Made by a program: the position numbers and the translations under genes. Source: Qipengyuania atrilutea (GTDB taxonomy: Bacteria; Pseudomonadota; Alphaproteobacteria; Sphingomonadales; Sphingomonadaceae). Taken from it: DNA of 64,000 nucleotides. This document shows positions 25,835 through 35,607 of the stretch, in pieces. The DNA lies in the NCBI RefSeq assembly GCF_013370205.1, contig NZ_JABWGV010000002.1, positions 248,001 to 312,000 of the forward strand. The letters are read 5' to 3'. The notes under the pieces were generated by a model. The model worked only from the letters and a program-made list of their open reading frames with translations, was not told the DNA's origin and did no database searches. Each line of letters starts with the position of its first letter. The stretch's first letter is position 1.

Positions 25835-26686
25835 ATGAGTATTGTCGACGACGTCCGCCTCGCGGGCCGCCTTGCCGACGCGGCGGGCGAAGCCATCCGC
25901 CCGCTGTTCCGCTCCGACTTCGCGGAGGAAGCGAAGGCCGACGCTTCTCCCGTGACCGAAGCCGACCGCGCAGCCGAAGCCGTAATGCGCGCGATCATAG
26001 AGGCCGAAAGACCAGACGATGGTATCGTCGGCGAGGAATACGGCACGCGCAAGGAAGGCGCGAGCCGGACCTGGGTGCTCGATCCGATCGACGGTACGAT
26101 CAGCTTCATCGCGGGAAGGCCGATCTTCGGCACGCTGATCGCGCTTCTGCAGGATGGTTTCCCGGTTCTGGGCATCATCGACCAGCCGATTGCAGGTGAG
26201 CGCTGGGTCGGGCGCATCGGGGAAGGCACGACGCTGAACGGCAAACCGGTAAAAACGCGCGCCTGCCGTTCGCTCGAAGATGCGACGCTTGCCACCAGCA
26301 GCCCGCATTACTTCGATGCCGAGCAGGCCGATGCCTATATGTCGCTTGCGCAGAAGATCGCAGGCGACAAGCGGCAGGGCATGATCGTTTACGGGGGTGA
26401 CTGCTACAATTACGGCCTGCTTGCAGCCGGACATATCGACATTGTGTGCGAGGCCGGGCTCGAACTTTTCGATTTCGCCGCGCTGGTGCCCGTGGTCGAG
26501 GGCGCGGGCGGCACGATGTGTGACTGGGCGGGCGAACCGCTCCACGCGGGCAGCACAGGCGAGGTCATCGCGATGGGCGATCAGGCAAGGCTCGAAGACG
26601 TGTTGGAAGCGATGGGCCTAGGCGACGGCATCGGGTCGGGCCTCGGCGATATTCACGCGCTGCCACCGGGTCACGGACAGCTCTGA
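25835..26686 (+). CDS. Inositol-monophosphatase-family phosphatase, HisN-like
   Basis: A 283-residue Mg-dependent phosphatase. Metal-binding motifs are SPVTEADRAAE, IVGEEYGT and WVLDPIDGTISF, and the C-terminus has the LELFDFAALVPVVEGAGG metal site. It most resembles histidinol-phosphatase of the HisN type. The motif reads GTISF where homologues usually have GTR/K-S-F. No other histidine gene is adjacent, so the substrate is inferred. Confidence 0.82.
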   Translation: MSIVDDVRLAGRLADAAGEAIRPLFRSDFAEEAKADASPVTEADRAAEAVMRAIIEAERPDDGIVGEEYGTRKEGASRTWVLDPIDGTISFIAGRPIFGTLIALLQDGFPVLGIIDQPIAGERWVGRIGEGTTLNGKPVKTRACRSLEDATLATSSPHYFDAEQADAYMSLAQKIAGDKRQGMIVYGGDCYNYGLLAAGHIDIVCEAGLELFDFAALVPVVEGAGGTMCDWAGEPLHAGSTGEVIAMGDQARLEDVLEAMGLGDGIGSGLGDIHALPPGHGQL

Positions 26687-26734
26687 CCCCGCAATTTCGC
26701 GGAAACGCCGCGCACACTGCCGCGTTCGTAAGCT

Positions 26735-27499
26735 ATGAATAAAACGATAGTCATCACCGGCGGCGGTGCCGGTATCGGGCGCGGAACCGCCCTGCATTTC
26801 AGCGGGTTGGGCTGGCGCGTTTGCGTACTCGACAAGGACAAAGAGGCATTGGCGGAGATCGACGCCTTGTTGCCGGACGATCGCTGCCTTGCGATCACTT
26901 GCGATGTTGGCGTGGAAGAGCAGGTCACGAATGCCTTTGCCGAACTGGATGGCTGGCTGAGCGGAGCGCCGTTGACCGCACTTATCAACAACGCCGGGAT
27001 CGCCGATCCCTATTGCGGGCCGCTCGAAGAACTGGCGCTGGAAGATTGGCAGGGCTGGATCGACGCGAGCCTGACTGCCGCCTTCCTATGCAGCCGTTCT
27101 GCCGTCCCGCTGCTGAGGCGCGCGGAGGGAGCGAGCATCGTCAACATATCCTCCACCCGCGCGCTGCAATCGGAGCCGGAAACCTTCGCCTATGCAGCGG
27201 CCAAGGGCGGGGTGAGCGCGCTGACTCATGCGATGGCGATCAGCCTCGGCCCGGCGGTGCGCGTCAATGCACTCCTGCCGGGGTGGATCGAGACCGGTCC
27301 ATGGCAGAAGGAAAGCGAGCGGGAGGAGCCGCGCCACCGCGACATCGACTGCGAGCAGCATCCGGTCGGCCGGGTCGGCACGGTGGAGGATATCGCCGGG
27401 ACGATCGCATGGCTCGTCTCGGACGCGGCGGGCTTCGTGACCGGGCAGCAGATCGCGGTCGATGGCGGGATGACGCGCAAGATGAGCTACGCGCACTGA
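26735..27499 (+). CDS. Short-chain dehydrogenase/reductase
   Basis: A 254-residue SDR with the cofactor motif TGGGAGIGRG, the NNAGI motif, a catalytic Ser-Tyr-Lys set (SIVNISSTRA, YAAAKGG) and a C-terminal VTGQQIAVDGGMTRKMSY typical of classical SDRs. An acidic residue after the second strand (CVLDKDKEA) suggests NAD(H). Substrate unknown. It is the last gene before the L35 promoter region. Confidence 0.9.
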   Translation: MNKTIVITGGGAGIGRGTALHFSGLGWRVCVLDKDKEALAEIDALLPDDRCLAITCDVGVEEQVTNAFAELDGWLSGAPLTALINNAGIADPYCGPLEELALEDWQGWIDASLTAAFLCSRSAVPLLRRAEGASIVNISSTRALQSEPETFAYAAAKGGVSALTHAMAISLGPAVRVNALLPGWIETGPWQKESEREEPRHRDIDCEQHPVGRVGTVEDIAGTIAWLVSDAAGFVTGQQIAVDGGMTRKMSYAH

Positions 27500-27524
27500 C
27501 CCGGCGCCCCAGCGTCATACGGCG

Positions 27525-27552
27525 CTTGCATTTCGCGGACTTCTCGCTAAAT
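27525..27552 (+). promoter_or_regulatory. Probable housekeeping promoter for rpmI-rplT
   Basis: A CTTGCA hexamer and a CTAAAT hexamer are separated by 16 bases in the gap before rpmI, close to the alphaproteobacterial -35/-10 pattern. About 100 bases separate it from the L35 start, allowing a regulatory 5' leader. Confidence 0.4.
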
Positions 27553-27656
27553 GAGCGCCCTTCACCGACACGAGCGATGCGCGCCGGTCTGGCCGATTAG
27601 GGCTGCCAGGACTGGCCGAACGTGTCTTTGACCAGACATCCGAACAGGAGACGAAA

Positions 27657-27860
27657 ATGCCCAAGCTGAAGACCAAGAGCGGTGTGAAGAAACGCTTCAA
27701 GATCACCGCCACCGGCAAGGTCAAGCACGGGGTCGCTGGAAAGCGCCACCGCCTGATGAGCCACAATGCGAAGTATATCCGCCAGAACCGCGGCACCACC
27801 GTCCTTGCAGAGGCCGATGCCAAGACCGTGAAGAAGTGGGCGCCTTACGGGCTCGATTGA
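27657..27860 (+). CDS. rpmI: Ribosomal protein bL35
   Basis: A 67-residue basic ribosomal protein with the bL35 opening [23 protein letters not shown] and the late [15 protein letters not shown] phrase. It belongs to the 50S subunit and lies in the standard rpmI-rplT order. infC, often upstream, is not in the window. Confidence 0.97.
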   Translation: MPKLKTKSGVKKRFKITATGKVKHGVAGKRHRLMSHNAKYIRQNRGTTVLAEADAKTVKKWAPYGLD

Positions 27861-27901
27861 GCCGCGCCGCCTCCACACGAATTTTCTGAAAGGATACACT
27901 T

Positions 27902-28261
27902 ATGCCTCGCATCAAACGCGGCGTCACCACGCGCCAGAAGCACAAGCGGCTACTCGACCAAGCCAAGGGCTATCGCGGTCGCCGCAAGAACACCATCCGC
28001 GTTGCGCGCCAGGCCGTCGAAAAAGCCGGCCAGTACGCATACCGCGACCGCAAGGTTAAGAAGCGCACGTTCCGCGCTCTGTGGATACAGCGCATCAATG
28101 CTGCCGTCCGCGCGGAAGGCCTTACCTACTCGCAGTTCATGCACGGCGTGAAGCTGGCCGGGATCGAGCTCGACCGGAAGGTCATGGCCGACCTCGCCAT
28201 GAACGAAAGCGCGGCCTTTAGCAGCATCATCAAGCAGGCGAAGGAAGCGCTTCCCGCCTGA
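27902..28261 (+). CDS. rplT: Ribosomal protein bL20
   Basis: A 119-residue protein of the 50S subunit, needed early in assembly, with the characteristic start [23 protein letters not shown] and [21 protein letters not shown]. It follows rpmI by 41 bases with a ribosome-binding site (AAAGGA). In some bacteria L20 autoregulates its operon; no such leader could be assigned here. Confidence 0.97.
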   Translation: MPRIKRGVTTRQKHKRLLDQAKGYRGRRKNTIRVARQAVEKAGQYAYRDRKVKKRTFRALWIQRINAAVRAEGLTYSQFMHGVKLAGIELDRKVMADLAMNESAAFSSIIKQAKEALPA

Positions 28262-28286
28262 TTGAGAAGCTGAATGAAATACGAGA

Positions 28287-28319
28287 AGCGCCATCCGAAA
28301 GGGTGGCGCTTTTTGTTTG
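28287..28319 (+). terminator. Rho-independent terminator after rplT
   Basis: AGCGCCATCC and GGGTGGCGCT form a 10-bp stem with one T-G pair closed by a GAAA tetraloop, followed by TTTTGTTTG. It separates the ribosomal genes from pheS. Confidence 0.88.
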
Positions 28320-28342
28320 TGCTTACTAAGCGAGCGACCGAC

Positions 28343-29446
28343 ATGAGCAGCGAAAACCAAAACCGCACCGAACAGGCCCTCAAGCGCCTTGAAAGCGCCC
28401 AGAGCGTCGCCGAGATCGAGGATATCCGCGTCGAGGCGCTGGGTAAGCAGGGCTGGGTCAGCCAGCTAATGAAAACGCTCGGCAAGATGAGCCCGGAAGA
28501 GCGGCAGGTCGAAGCACCCCGCATCCAGGCCATGCGGACCAGAATTGCGGACGCCGTGGCGGAGCGGAAGGCCGCTCTGGAAGAAGCGGCACTGAACGAG
28601 CGGCTCGCGTCCGAGACGCTGGACCTGACGCTGCCTGCGCAGGCGGCGCCGCGCGGGACGATCCATCCGGTCAGCCAGGTCATGGACGAACTGGCGGAGA
28701 TTTTCGCGCACCTCGGCTTCGCGGTGAAGACGGGGCCGGAGATCGAGGACGACTGGCACAATTTCACCGCGCTCAACATGGCGGAAACGCACCCCGCGCG
28801 CGCGATGCACGATACATTCTATTTCCCCGATACGGATAGTGAGGGTCGGCGGATGCTCCTCCGCACGCACACCTCGCCCGTGCAGATCCGCACGATGGTC
28901 GCCGAAGGTGCGCCGGTCCGCATCATCGCGCCGGGCCGCGTCTATCGGAGCGACAGCGACGCGACGCACACGCCGATGTTCCACCAGGTCGAGGGGCTGG
29001 TGATCGACAAGGGCATTCACCTCGGCCACCTCAAATGGACGCTGGAAACCTTCCTCAAGGCGTTCTTCGAGACCGACGAGATCGTGCTGCGCCTGCGCCC
29101 GTCGTACTTCCCCTTCACCGAACCGAGCGTCGAGGTCGATGTCGGCTTCGCGGTCAAGGACGGCAAGCGCGTGCTCGGCGGCTCGGGCGATGAGGAAGGG
29201 CACGGCTGGATGGAATTGCTCGGCAGCGGCATGGTCAACCGCCGGGTGATCGAGTTCGCCGGGCTGGACCCTGACGAGTGGCAGGGCTTTGCCTGGGGCC
29301 TGGGCGTGGACCGGCTCGCGATGCTCAAATACGGGATGGACGATTTGCGCGCCTTCTTCGACGGGGACGCGCGCTGGGCGGCGCATTACGGCTTCTCGCC
29401 GTTCGACCAGCCGACCCTTTCCGCAGGCGTAGGAGCGCGGCCATGA
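28343..29446 (+). CDS. pheS: Phenylalanine-tRNA ligase alpha subunit
   Basis: A 367-residue class II synthetase subunit with an N-terminal coiled coil and catalytic motifs including [57 protein letters not shown] and [18 protein letters not shown]. The ATG at 28343 was chosen; a frame reaching upstream overlaps the terminator. It ends in an ATGA overlap with pheT. Confidence 0.95.
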   Translation: MSSENQNRTEQALKRLESAQSVAEIEDIRVEALGKQGWVSQLMKTLGKMSPEERQVEAPRIQAMRTRIADAVAERKAALEEAALNERLASETLDLTLPAQAAPRGTIHPVSQVMDELAEIFAHLGFAVKTGPEIEDDWHNFTALNMAETHPARAMHDTFYFPDTDSEGRRMLLRTHTSPVQIRTMVAEGAPVRIIAPGRVYRSDSDATHTPMFHQVEGLVIDKGIHLGHLKWTLETFLKAFFETDEIVLRLRPSYFPFTEPSVEVDVGFAVKDGKRVLGGSGDEEGHGWMELLGSGMVNRRVIEFAGLDPDEWQGFAWGLGVDRLAMLKYGMDDLRAFFDGDARWAAHYGFSPFDQPTLSAGVGARP

Positions 29447-31839
29447 AGTTCTCTCTCGAATGGCTGAAGGACTACCTCGACACCGAGGCGAGCGTGACCG
29501 AGATCGCTGCCAAGCTGAATGCGATCGGGCATGAGGTCGAAGGGATCGAGGACCCAGCCGAAAAGCTCGCAGGCTTTCGCGTGGCGAAGGTACTGACCGC
29601 TGAGAAGCATCCCGATGCCGACAAGCTTCAGGTGCTCAGCATCGACACGGGTGAGGGCGATCCGCTGACGGTGGTCTGCGGCGCGCCGAATGCCCGCGCA
29701 GGGATGAAGGGGGTGCTCGGTCTGCCCGGTGCGGTGGTCCCGGCGAACGGAATGGAACTTCGCAAGAGCGCCATCCGCGGGGTCGAATCGAACGGGATGA
29801 TGTGCAGTGTGCGCGAGCTCGAACTGGGCGACGCGCATGAGGGGATCATCGAACTCCCCGACGATGCGCCGGTCGGCGAATCCTTTGCGCAGTACCAGGG
29901 CACGAGCCCGGTCTTCGACGTGGCGATCACCCCAAACCGCCCCGACTGCATGGGCGTTATGGGCATCGCACGCGACCTAGCAGCGGCGGGGCTCGGCACG
30001 TTCAAGCCCGTCGAGGTTCCCGAGATCGGCGGCGAGGACCCGTGCCCGGTCGCGATCCGAACGGACGACCCCGAAGGGTGCCCGGCATTCTACGGGCGCG
30101 TCATCCGCGGGATCGACAACACGCGGGCATCGCCCGAATGGATGCAGCGCCGCCTGATCGCGGCGGGGCAGCGCCCGATCTCTGCCGTGGTCGATTGCAC
30201 GAACTACCTGATGCTCGCCTGCGGTCGTCCGGCGCATGTCTATGATGTCGCCAAGCTCTCTGGACCCGTGACCGCGCGCCGCGCGCAGGACGGCGAGACG
30301 ATGGAGGCGCTGAACGAAAAGACCTACACGCTCGATGACACCATGACCGTGATCGCGGACGATAGCGGCGTGCACGACATCGGCGGTATCATGGGCGGCG
30401 AGCATTCGGGCGCGACCGAGGCGACCACTGACGTGCTGCTCGAAATCGCCTATTTCGATCCCGAAGCGATCGGCGTGACGGGCCGCAAGCTGGGCCTCGC
30501 GTCCGATGCGCGCACCCGGTTCGAGCGCGGCGTTGACCCCGCCTTCCTCGATGATGGACTCGCGCTGCTGACCGAGCTCATCATGCAGTCCTGCGGCGGA
30601 AGCCCAAGCGAAGTCGCACGCGCGGGCTCCCCGCCGAGCGAAGCGCAGGTGATTGATTTCGATCCGGCGCTGACCCGCAATCTTGGCGGGATTGACGTGC
30701 CGGAAAGCGAGCAGCGGCGCATTCTCGAAGCGTTGGACTTCGCGGTCGCAGAGGACTGGAAGGTCACCGTCCCGCTGCGCCGTCACGACGTCGAAGGCGC
30801 TGCCGATCTGGTCGAGGAAGTCGTGCGCATTCATGGGCTCGATCAGGTCGAGAGCGTCCCGCTGCCCCGCGCTGAGGGCGTGGCGAAATCGACTGCTTCC
30901 CCGGACCAAGTGATGGAACGCAAGCTGCGCCGCGCCGCCGCTGCGCGCGGCCTCAATGAAGCGGTGACATGGTCCTTCCTGCCGCAAGGCGAAGCGGATA
31001 TTTTTGCGGCTGAAGGCGAGCCGCTGTGGGTGCTCGAAAACCCGATCAGCGAAGACCTGAAAGCGATGCGGCCGTCACTCATCCCCGGCCTGCTGTCGGC
31101 GGCGAAGCGTAATGCGGACCGCGGCGCGGATGCCTCGCGCCTGTTCGAGATCGGCCGCCGCTACTTCAGCGGGAAGGACGGCGCGAGCGACGAGAAGCCG
31201 ACGCTCGGCATCGTGCTTGCTGGCGAACGCAGCGAGCGCAGTTGGCAGGGCGGTAAGGCACGAGGTTTCGATGCCTACGACGCGAAGGCAGAAGCAATGG
31301 CATTGCTCGAAGCTGCCGGAGCGCCGGTCGATAATCTGATGGTGATGGGCGAAGCGGGCGAACAGTTCCATCCCGGCCAGTCCGCCACGCTGCGGCTCGG
31401 CCCGAAAAAGGTGCTGGCTCGCTTCGGCGCCCTGCATCCTGCGACGCTCAAGGCTTTCGATCTCGACGGGCCGGTCGTGGCGGTGGAGATTTTCCTCGAC
31501 GCCGTTCCGGTGAAGAACGCCAGCAAGGGTTTCGCGCGGCCTGACTACACCCCGCCCGCTCTACAGCCGGTGCGGCGGGACTTCGCCTTCCTCGTCGACC
31601 AGAAACTTGCGGCGGGCGACCTGATCCGCGCGGTAAGGGGCGCGGACAAGGCGAATATTGTCGGTGCGCGCGTGTTCGACGTGTTTGCGGGGCAGGGCGT
31701 GCCCGAAGGCAAGAAATCGGTAGCGGTGGAAGTCGTCCTGCAACCGGGCGAGAAGAGCTATACCGATCAGGACCTGAAAGCGATTTCGGACAAGGTGGTC
31801 GCAGCTGCGGCCAAGCAAGGAGCGGAGCTTCGCGGATGA
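29443..31839 (+). CDS. pheT: Phenylalanine-tRNA ligase beta subunit
   Basis: A 798-residue subunit with an N-terminal tRNA-binding OB domain ([18 protein letters not shown]), the B3/B4 editing domain (about 210-400), the B5 domain and a C-terminal ferredoxin-fold anticodon-binding domain ([24 protein letters not shown]). Size is normal for the family. It is coupled to pheS by an ATGA and to the following SDR by another. Confidence 0.95.
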   Translation: MKFSLEWLKDYLDTEASVTEIAAKLNAIGHEVEGIEDPAEKLAGFRVAKVLTAEKHPDADKLQVLSIDTGEGDPLTVVCGAPNARAGMKGVLGLPGAVVPANGMELRKSAIRGVESNGMMCSVRELELGDAHEGIIELPDDAPVGESFAQYQGTSPVFDVAITPNRPDCMGVMGIARDLAAAGLGTFKPVEVPEIGGEDPCPVAIRTDDPEGCPAFYGRVIRGIDNTRASPEWMQRRLIAAGQRPISAVVDCTNYLMLACGRPAHVYDVAKLSGPVTARRAQDGETMEALNEKTYTLDDTMTVIADDSGVHDIGGIMGGEHSGATEATTDVLLEIAYFDPEAIGVTGRKLGLASDARTRFERGVDPAFLDDGLALLTELIMQSCGGSPSEVARAGSPPSEAQVIDFDPALTRNLGGIDVPESEQRRILEALDFAVAEDWKVTVPLRRHDVEGAADLVEEVVRIHGLDQVESVPLPRAEGVAKSTASPDQVMERKLRRAAAARGLNEAVTWSFLPQGEADIFAAEGEPLWVLENPISEDLKAMRPSLIPGLLSAAKRNADRGADASRLFEIGRRYFSGKDGASDEKPTLGIVLAGERSERSWQGGKARGFDAYDAKAEAMALLEAAGAPVDNLMVMGEAGEQFHPGQSATLRLGPKKVLARFGALHPATLKAFDLDGPVVAVEIFLDAVPVKNASKGFARPDYTPPALQPVRRDFAFLVDQKLAAGDLIRAVRGADKANIVGARVFDVFAGQGVPEGKKSVAVEVVLQPGEKSYTDQDLKAISDKVVAAAAKQGAELRG

Positions 31840-32585
31840 AAACGGCATTTGTAACAGGCGCTACGGCGGGCATCGGCGAGGCGGCAGTGCGCGCGCTGGT
31901 CGCAAACGGCTGGCGCTGCGTGGCAACGGGGCGGCGCAAGGAACGCCTCGATGCGCTGGTGTCCGAGCTTGGCGCGGACAAGGTGCACCCGGCGGTGTTC
32001 GACGTCCGCGACGAAGCGGCGATGGACGAGGCGCTTGCCAACTTGCCTGCGGACTTCGCTGACATCGACCTGCTGGTGAACAACGCCGGGCTCGCGCAGG
32101 GACTTTCGCCCGCGCAGGAAGCCGATCTTGCCGACTGGCAGACCATGATCGACACGAACATCACGGCGATGGTGAAACTGACCCGCAAGCTTCTGCCCGC
32201 TCTGATCGAGCGCAAGGGCGCGATCATCGCGATCGGCTCGGTCGCGGGCAATTACGTCTATCCGGGCGGCAACGTCTATGCCGGGTCGAAGGCGTTCGCG
32301 AACCACTTCACGCTTGCCTTGCGTGCCGATCTGCACGGAACGGGCGTGCGCGTCACCAGCATCGAGCCGGGCATGGTCGAGACCGAGTTCACGGTGGTGC
32401 GCACTGGCAGCCAGAAGGCGTCCGATGACCTCTACGCCGGGGTCAATCCGATGACGGGAGAGGACATCGCCAGCACCATCCTGTGGGTGGCCGAACTGCC
32501 ACCGCACCTCAACATCAACCGGATCGAGCTGATGCCGGTCAACCAGGACTTCGCCGGTTTCGCCATCGCGCGCGGCGAGCAGTAA
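31836..32585 (+). CDS. SDR-family oxidoreductase (YdfG-like)
   Basis: A 249-residue SDR with TGATAGIGEAAVRALVANGWRCVATGRRKERLDAL (Arg pair suggesting NADPH), NNAGLAQG, the Ser/Tyr/Lys active site (IAIGSVAGNYVYPGGNVYAGSKAF) and a C-terminus like 3-hydroxy acid dehydrogenases (IASTILWVAELPPHLNINRIELMPV). Likely acts on serine or 3-hydroxy acids, by similarity to YdfG. Its ATGA overlap with pheT is odd for an unrelated function. Confidence 0.88.
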   Translation: MKTAFVTGATAGIGEAAVRALVANGWRCVATGRRKERLDALVSELGADKVHPAVFDVRDEAAMDEALANLPADFADIDLLVNNAGLAQGLSPAQEADLADWQTMIDTNITAMVKLTRKLLPALIERKGAIIAIGSVAGNYVYPGGNVYAGSKAFANHFTLALRADLHGTGVRVTSIEPGMVETEFTVVRTGSQKASDDLYAGVNPMTGEDIASTILWVAELPPHLNINRIELMPVNQDFAGFAIARGEQ

Positions 32586-32595
32586 TCGCCAGCCC

Positions 32596-34143
32596 ATGAC
32601 CTCCAGTTCCACCAACTCGCGGCGCACCTTCGCGATCATCTCGCACCCCGACGCCGGCAAGACCACGCTGACCGAGAAGCTGCTGCTTCAGGGCGGAGCG
32701 ATCCATCTTGCCGGTGAGGTCAAAGCGCGGGGGCAGGCGCGGCGGGCGCGCAGCGACTGGATGAAGATCGAGCAGCAGCGCGGGATCTCGGTCACCTCCA
32801 GCGTGATGACTTTCGAGAAGGCGTATGACGGAGAAACGATCACCTTCAACCTGCTCGACACGCCGGGGCACGAGGATTTCTCCGAAGATACCTACCGCAC
32901 GCTGACCGCAGTCGATTCGGCGATCATGGTGATCGACGCGGCGAAGGGCATTGAGCCGCAGACGCGCAAGCTGTTCGAGGTGTGCCGCCTGCGCTCCGTC
33001 CCGATCATCACCTTCGTCAACAAGGTCGACCGCGAAGGGCGCCCGGTGTTCGAACTCTTGGACGAGATCGCCGACATGCTCGCGCTCGACGTTAGCCCGC
33101 AGATGTATCCGGTGGGCATGGGCGGCCAGTTCGAAGGCGTGCTCGACTACGCGACCGGTACAGTGGCGCGGCCCGAAGGCGGCTCGAAGGAATTTCTTGG
33201 AAAGCGCGATGCCGACCCGGCCATGCCCGAACAGTTCGCCGAAGAGGCTGAGCTTGCGCGCATGGGCTATCCCGAATTCGATCTCGAGGCCTACCGCAAC
33301 GGCGACCTGACGCCGGTCTATTTCGGCAGCGCGCTCAAGAACTTCGGGGTGGAAGAACTGATCGACGCGATCGCGCGCCATGCGCCTCCTCCGAGACCTC
33401 AGCCCGCGGGTGAGGAACAAGTCTCGCCGACTCGCGACGAGGTCACGGGCTTCATCTTCAAAGTGCAGGCCAACATGGACCCCAACCACCGCGACCGAAT
33501 CGCCTTCATGCGGCAGGTCTCGGGCACGTTCAAACGCGGCATGAAGCTGACGCCGAGCGGCTTAGGCAAGCCGATCGCGGTGCACTCGCCGATCATGTTC
33601 TTCGCGCAGGACCGCGAGATCGCCGACACGGCGGAGCCGGGCGACATCATCGGCATACCCAACCACGGAACGCTGCGGGTCGGTGATACGCTGAGCGAGA
33701 AGAACGAGGTGCGCTTTACCGGCCTGCCCGACTTCGCACCGGAAATCCTGCGCCGCGTCCAGCTGGTCGATCCGACCAAGACCAAGCAGCTGAGGAAGGC
33801 GCTGGACGATCTTTCCGAAGAAGGCGTCATCCAGGTCTTCTATCCCGAGATCGGCGGACAGTGGATCGTTGGCGTGGTGGGACAGCTGCAGCTCGAAGTA
33901 CTCGTTTCGCGGCTGGCGGCGGAGTACAAGGTCGATGCGAAGCTGGAACCTGCACCCTTTGCCACCGCGCGCTGGCTGTCGGGTCCGGAAAGCGCGCTTG
34001 ATGATTTCGAACGCTTCAACCGCGCCAATCTTGCGAAGGACCGCGACGGCAATCTCGTCTTCATGGCGAAGAGCCCGTGGGACGTGAACTACGCGCAGGA
34101 GAAGAACACGGAGCTTACTTTCAGCGCGACCCGCGAACGGTAA
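32596..34143 (+). CDS. prfC: Peptide chain release factor 3
   Basis: A 515-residue translational GTPase that recycles release factors 1 and 2. G motifs: ISHPDAGKTTLTEKLL (G1), DTPGHEDFSEDTYRTL (G3) and NKVDREGRP (G4). The RF3 domains follow, with FQVFYPEIGGQWIVGVVGQLQLEVL-like text near the end. The length fits RF3 rather than EF-G. It starts 10 bases after the SDR, making it part of the pheST run. Confidence 0.95.
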   Translation: MTSSSTNSRRTFAIISHPDAGKTTLTEKLLLQGGAIHLAGEVKARGQARRARSDWMKIEQQRGISVTSSVMTFEKAYDGETITFNLLDTPGHEDFSEDTYRTLTAVDSAIMVIDAAKGIEPQTRKLFEVCRLRSVPIITFVNKVDREGRPVFELLDEIADMLALDVSPQMYPVGMGGQFEGVLDYATGTVARPEGGSKEFLGKRDADPAMPEQFAEEAELARMGYPEFDLEAYRNGDLTPVYFGSALKNFGVEELIDAIARHAPPPRPQPAGEEQVSPTRDEVTGFIFKVQANMDPNHRDRIAFMRQVSGTFKRGMKLTPSGLGKPIAVHSPIMFFAQDREIADTAEPGDIIGIPNHGTLRVGDTLSEKNEVRFTGLPDFAPEILRRVQLVDPTKTKQLRKALDDLSEEGVIQVFYPEIGGQWIVGVVGQLQLEVLVSRLAAEYKVDAKLEPAPFATARWLSGPESALDDFERFNRANLAKDRDGNLVFMAKSPWDVNYAQEKNTELTFSATRER

Positions 34144-34180
34144 TCTTGCGCGGTCCGTCGCGGCAACGTAAGTTCGCGTA

Positions 34181-34753
34181 ATGGCCGACTTTTCCGACAC
34201 GCTCTCCAGCCACCACATCTCCATGATCGAGCGGCAGCCGATCTTCTTCGTGGCGACGGCGGCGGAGGGAGCGCGGATCAACCTCTCGCCCAAGGGGCTG
34301 ACCGATACGTTCCGCGTGCTTTCACCGGGCCGCGTCGCATACCTGGATATCTCCGGGTCGGGCAACGAGACGCACGCGCATCTGGTAGCCGACGGACGTG
34401 TTACGCTGATGTTCTGCAATTTCCGGCAACCAGCCCTCATCCTGCGCATCTACGGCACCGGCGTTCCGGTCCTGCCACAGGACGAACGGTGGGAGGAATT
34501 TGCGCAGCACTTCACGCTGCTGCCCGGAACACGGCAAATCTTCGACATAGCGGTCGAGAACGTGCAGACGAGCTGCGGTTGGGGCGTACCGATCATGGAT
34601 TACGAGCGGGAACGAGAAACACTCATCAAATACCATGCCGGCCGTGACCCGGTCGAATATGTCGAGAAGCGGAGCCGTGAGACGCGCTCCATCGACGGTT
34701 TGCCCGTCACGCCGCCAGACCGCTACATTGCTGGTGAAGCCGCGAGCAACTAG
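34181..34753 (+). CDS. Pyridoxamine 5'-phosphate oxidase-fold protein
   Basis: A 190-residue split-barrel flavin-binding-fold protein: IERQPIFFVATAAEGARINLSPKGL, RVAYLDISGSGNETHAHL and VTLMFCNFRQPALILRIYGTG match the family of general-stress PPOX proteins. True PNPO enzymes carry other conserved residues, so a vitamin B6 role should not be assumed. The C-terminus is charged (REKYH-like). No partner gene suggests a role. Confidence 0.82.
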   Translation: MADFSDTLSSHHISMIERQPIFFVATAAEGARINLSPKGLTDTFRVLSPGRVAYLDISGSGNETHAHLVADGRVTLMFCNFRQPALILRIYGTGVPVLPQDERWEEFAQHFTLLPGTRQIFDIAVENVQTSCGWGVPIMDYERERETLIKYHAGRDPVEYVEKRSRETRSIDGLPVTPPDRYIAGEAASN

Positions 34754-34766
34754 CTCTTCGAACGTC

Positions 34767-35465
34767 ATGCAAATCACGGTCGCAACCTACAACATTCACA
34801 AGGGCGTGGGGCGCGACAAGGTCTGCGATCCAGAGCGCATCATGTCGGTCCTGAGCGAGATCGATGCCGACGTGGTCGCCTTGCAGGAAGCCGACGCGCG
34901 CTTCGGCGAACGGGCGACCATTCTGCCGCGCGCGATGCTGGGCGAGCATCACTGGCAAATCGCCAGCGTCGCCCGGCGGCAGCGCAGCATCGGCTGGCAC
35001 GGCAATGCGCTGCTCGTAAAGCGCGGGATCGAGATTACCGATTGCGAAGCGCTGGAATTGCCCACGCTGGAGCCGCGCGGGGCGGTTCACGCAACGCTGA
35101 CGCACGGCGGCAAGAGCTTTTGCATCACCGGCACGCATCTCGACCTGTCGGGCCTCCGGCGGCGGGCCCAGCTGAAGGAACTGCTGGCGCATCTGAAGCG
35201 GCGCGACCGGCAATGCCCTGCGCTGATCGTGGGCGATTTCAACCAGTGGGGTCTCAACAGCGGCGCGATGAAGATTTTCGCGGATAGCTGGCAGATGATC
35301 GCTCCGGGTCCGAGCTTTCCGAGCCAGCGCCCGATCGCCCGGCTCGACCGGATCATGGCGACCGAAGGGTGGTCGCTATCCCAGACCCGCGTTCACCACA
35401 GTGCCCTCGCGAGCATGGCCTCCGACCATCTCCCTGTCGTAGCGAAGCTGAAACTGCTTAATTAG
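34767..35465 (+). CDS. Endonuclease/exonuclease/phosphatase (EEP) family protein
   Basis: A 232-residue EEP-fold protein with the signature Asn and Glu (TVATYNIHKGVG, VVALQEADARFG), the catalytic Asp/Asn in IVGDFNQWG and the C-terminal MASDHLPVVAKL His. Family members cut DNA, RNA or phosphoesters; the substrate is unknown. The start MQITVATYNIHKG was chosen, since a longer frame overlaps the upstream gene. Confidence 0.85.
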   Translation: MQITVATYNIHKGVGRDKVCDPERIMSVLSEIDADVVALQEADARFGERATILPRAMLGEHHWQIASVARRQRSIGWHGNALLVKRGIEITDCEALELPTLEPRGAVHATLTHGGKSFCITGTHLDLSGLRRRAQLKELLAHLKRRDRQCPALIVGDFNQWGLNSGAMKIFADSWQMIAPGPSFPSQRPIARLDRIMATEGWSLSQTRVHHSALASMASDHLPVVAKLKLLN

Positions 35466-35543
35466 ATAGCAGGTGCTTAAAATCTGACCACATCGACGAT
35501 AGTCTAAACGCTCATTTGCTAACATTTGTGCGGTGCAGCGAAC

Positions 35544-35559
35544 TGGCACGTGTTTTGCT
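35544..35559 (+). promoter_or_regulatory. Sigma-54 promoter of glnK-amtB
   Basis: TGGCACG, four bases, then TTGCT matches the sigma-54 consensus (TGGCACG-N4-TTGCW) exactly, including the invariant GG at -24 and GC at -12. Expected start of transcription is about 12 bases past the GC, followed by roughly 40 bases of leader before the GTG of glnK. A GGTGCA half-site a few bases upstream could be part of an NtrC binding site, but no full palindrome was found. Confidence 0.88.
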
Positions 35560-35607
35560 GAGTAACTCCCAATCGGAATGATCCGGTCGATCGCAAGGGG
35601 GTTATTA

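Noticed and set aside
29977-30987. A 336-codon minus-strand ORF over pheT
   Set aside because: It is antisense to a clear synthetase and has no domain of its own.
32539-33489. A 316-codon minus-strand ORF over prfC
   Set aside because: prfC has full GTPase motifs; the opposite ORF has no recognisable domain.
35466-35543. A full NtrC-binding palindrome upstream of the sigma-54 promoter
   Set aside because: Only a GGTGCA half is seen; the matching half could not be found.
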